Shown piece by piece: positions 63,181 to 64,000 of a stretch of DNA of 64,000 nucleotides. The position numbers were made by a program, and so were the translations under genes. The notes below the pieces were generated by a model. That model ran no database searches and was not told the DNA's origin. It saw only the letters and a list, made by a program, of their open reading frames with translations. The stretch is from DASVEE01 sp036380735. GTDB lineage: Bacteria; Acidobacteriota; Thermoanaerobaculia; Gp7-AA8. The stretch lies in the NCBI GenBank assembly GCA_036380735.1, contig DASVEE010000033.1:124001-188000 (forward strand). Reading direction: 5' to 3'. Position 1 is the stretch's first letter; each line of letters opens with the position of its first letter.

Positions 63181-64000
63181 ATGAAACGATTCCCGCTCGT
63201 TTTGCTGCTTGTTCTCACCATTGCCGCATCCGCCAGCGCCGAGCTGCGCATCGTTCCCGATCTCCCCGACAGCGTGGAGATCGGCCAAACGGTCGAGTTC
63301 ACCGTCAGGGCCCTCGACCTGCCGTCCGGCACGGTCGTCACGAACTACACCGGCACCGTCACCTTCAATGCCCTCGGCCTCACGCTGCCGGCCGACTACA
63401 CGTTCACCGCGGCCGACAACGGCCAGCACACCTTCACCACCACCGTCCTTCGCGGTGGCAATGTATTGATGGTGGCCTACGACGTGGCCGTCCCGGAGAC
63501 GAGCGCCAGCGACACCGCCACCTCCATCTGCCCCGGCTTCACCGTGTCGGCCTCAAACGACGGTCCGGTCTGCGATGGCGCAAGACCCACGCTCACTGCG
63601 ACCACGGACTGGGCCGATCTCAGCGACGTCACCTTCCAGTGGAGCGGCCCGCGCGGCTGGTTCCCCTTCCCTCAGCAGGCCGTCGTCCAGGCACCGGCCA
63701 ACCTGCCGGGCGATTACTTCGTCACGATGACCCGGCCCAACGGCTGCCAGTCCGTCGCCAAGACCACGGTCGAAAAGCTGGCCGGCCTTCCGGGCAACGT
63801 CGGCATGGTGCGCGCCTGCGCCGGCTCGCAATTCACCCTGACCCTTCCGCAGGATGCGGCAGGCGGCCCCTTCACCGACATCGTCTGGGAGGGGCTGGAG
63901 AACGCCGCCGTCGTCGCCGGTCAGGGCACGCCCACGGTCACCTTCGAAGCGCAGCTTCCGGCCGGTGCGCCGCGGAACGCGCCCCTCGTCGTCAAGCTCA
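63181..64000 (+). CDS. secreted beta-rich (Ig-like) protein, 5' part only
   Basis: The frame is open from the ATG at 63181 (GGAG upstream) to the window edge, at least 273 residues. The signal peptide is MKRFPLVLLLVLTIAASASA. The rest is beta-rich, with a Cys pair (SICPGF, GPVCDG) and Ig-like segments (VTFQWSGPRGWFP, GDYFVTMTRPNGCQ). It looks like the start of a large surface or PKD/Ig-repeat protein. The 3' end lies outside the window. Confidence 0.8.
   Translation, partial: MKRFPLVLLLVLTIAASASAELRIVPDLPDSVEIGQTVEFTVRALDLPSGTVVTNYTGTVTFNALGLTLPADYTFTAADNGQHTFTTTVLRGGNVLMVAYDVAVPETSASDTATSICPGFTVSASNDGPVCDGARPTLTATTDWADLSDVTFQWSGPRGWFPFPQQAVVQAPANLPGDYFVTMTRPNGCQSVAKTTVEKLAGLPGNVGMVRACAGSQFTLTLPQDAAGGPFTDIVWEGLENAAVVAGQGTPTVTFEAQLPAGAPRNAPLVVKL

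Overview
The window is about 65% G+C and densely coded on both strands, with no tRNA or rRNA, no insertion sequence and no CRISPR. Gene content points to an Acidobacteriota-type bacterium (inference from protein style, not from a marker gene): many secreted proteins of unknown function, a surface vWA protein with an N-terminal carboxypeptidase-regulatory-like domain, a large secreted peptidase/propeller/barrel protein, paired LytS/LytTR systems, TPR-CHAT proteins, a NrfHA nitrite reductase and a glyoxylate shunt.

Layout. 1-5.1 kb: a TPR-CHAT peptidase, a small companion protein and a convergent subtilisin-like S8 peptidase. 5.1-12.5 kb: an outer-membrane barrel remnant, a Pro/Ala-rich secreted protein, a DUF2911-TPR protein, MarC, an MFS transporter, VOC and GNAT enzymes, an esterase and an orphan antitoxin-like protein. 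12.6-17 kb: a secreted SHOCT protein, then an unusual patch with two small XRE regulators, twin palindromic operators, a remnant of an XRE 3' end, a 17-unit 21-bp tandem array and a probably frameshifted gene. 17-19.5 kb: RhlE-type helicase and AlkZ/YcaQ-type glycosylase. 19.7-25.2 kb: two convergent LytTR two-component loci, one containing a degenerate histidine kinase. 25.3-33.4 kb: PilZ protein, nrfHA, carbonic anhydrase, chemoreceptor, periplasmic rhodanese and M23 peptidase. 33.5-38.6 kb: a second CHAT locus, with a paralogous CHAT, a paralogous companion and a divergent C11 (clostripain) peptidase. 38.6-51.6 kb: GNAT, RlmA-like methyltransferase, SemiSWEET, MsrB-MsrA, glycine-rich protein, phosphoesterase, L,D-transpeptidase, MHS transporter, LURP-like protein, SpoIIE phosphatase, M28 peptidase and small proteins. 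51.8-64 kb: peptidase/propeller/barrel protein, polysaccharide deacetylase, zincin, vWA protein, FKBP, isocitrate lyase, malate synthase, and a secreted protein cut by the window edge.

Two things stand out. First, the two CHAT loci share a full-length CHAT paralogue and a related small companion protein, but each sits beside a different second peptidase (S8 or C11). This looks like a modular two-protease system that has been duplicated. Second, the intergenic regions hold several unrelated families of long hairpins, most of them built from short tandem units (7-9 nt) followed by the reverse complement of the same array. The commonest unit is GGACNNATR, at 16 loci. The arrays lie almost wholly between genes, mostly just after stop codons, and in several cases supply the stop codon itself.

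All calls rest on reading the sequence and on remembered family motifs. No database search was run.
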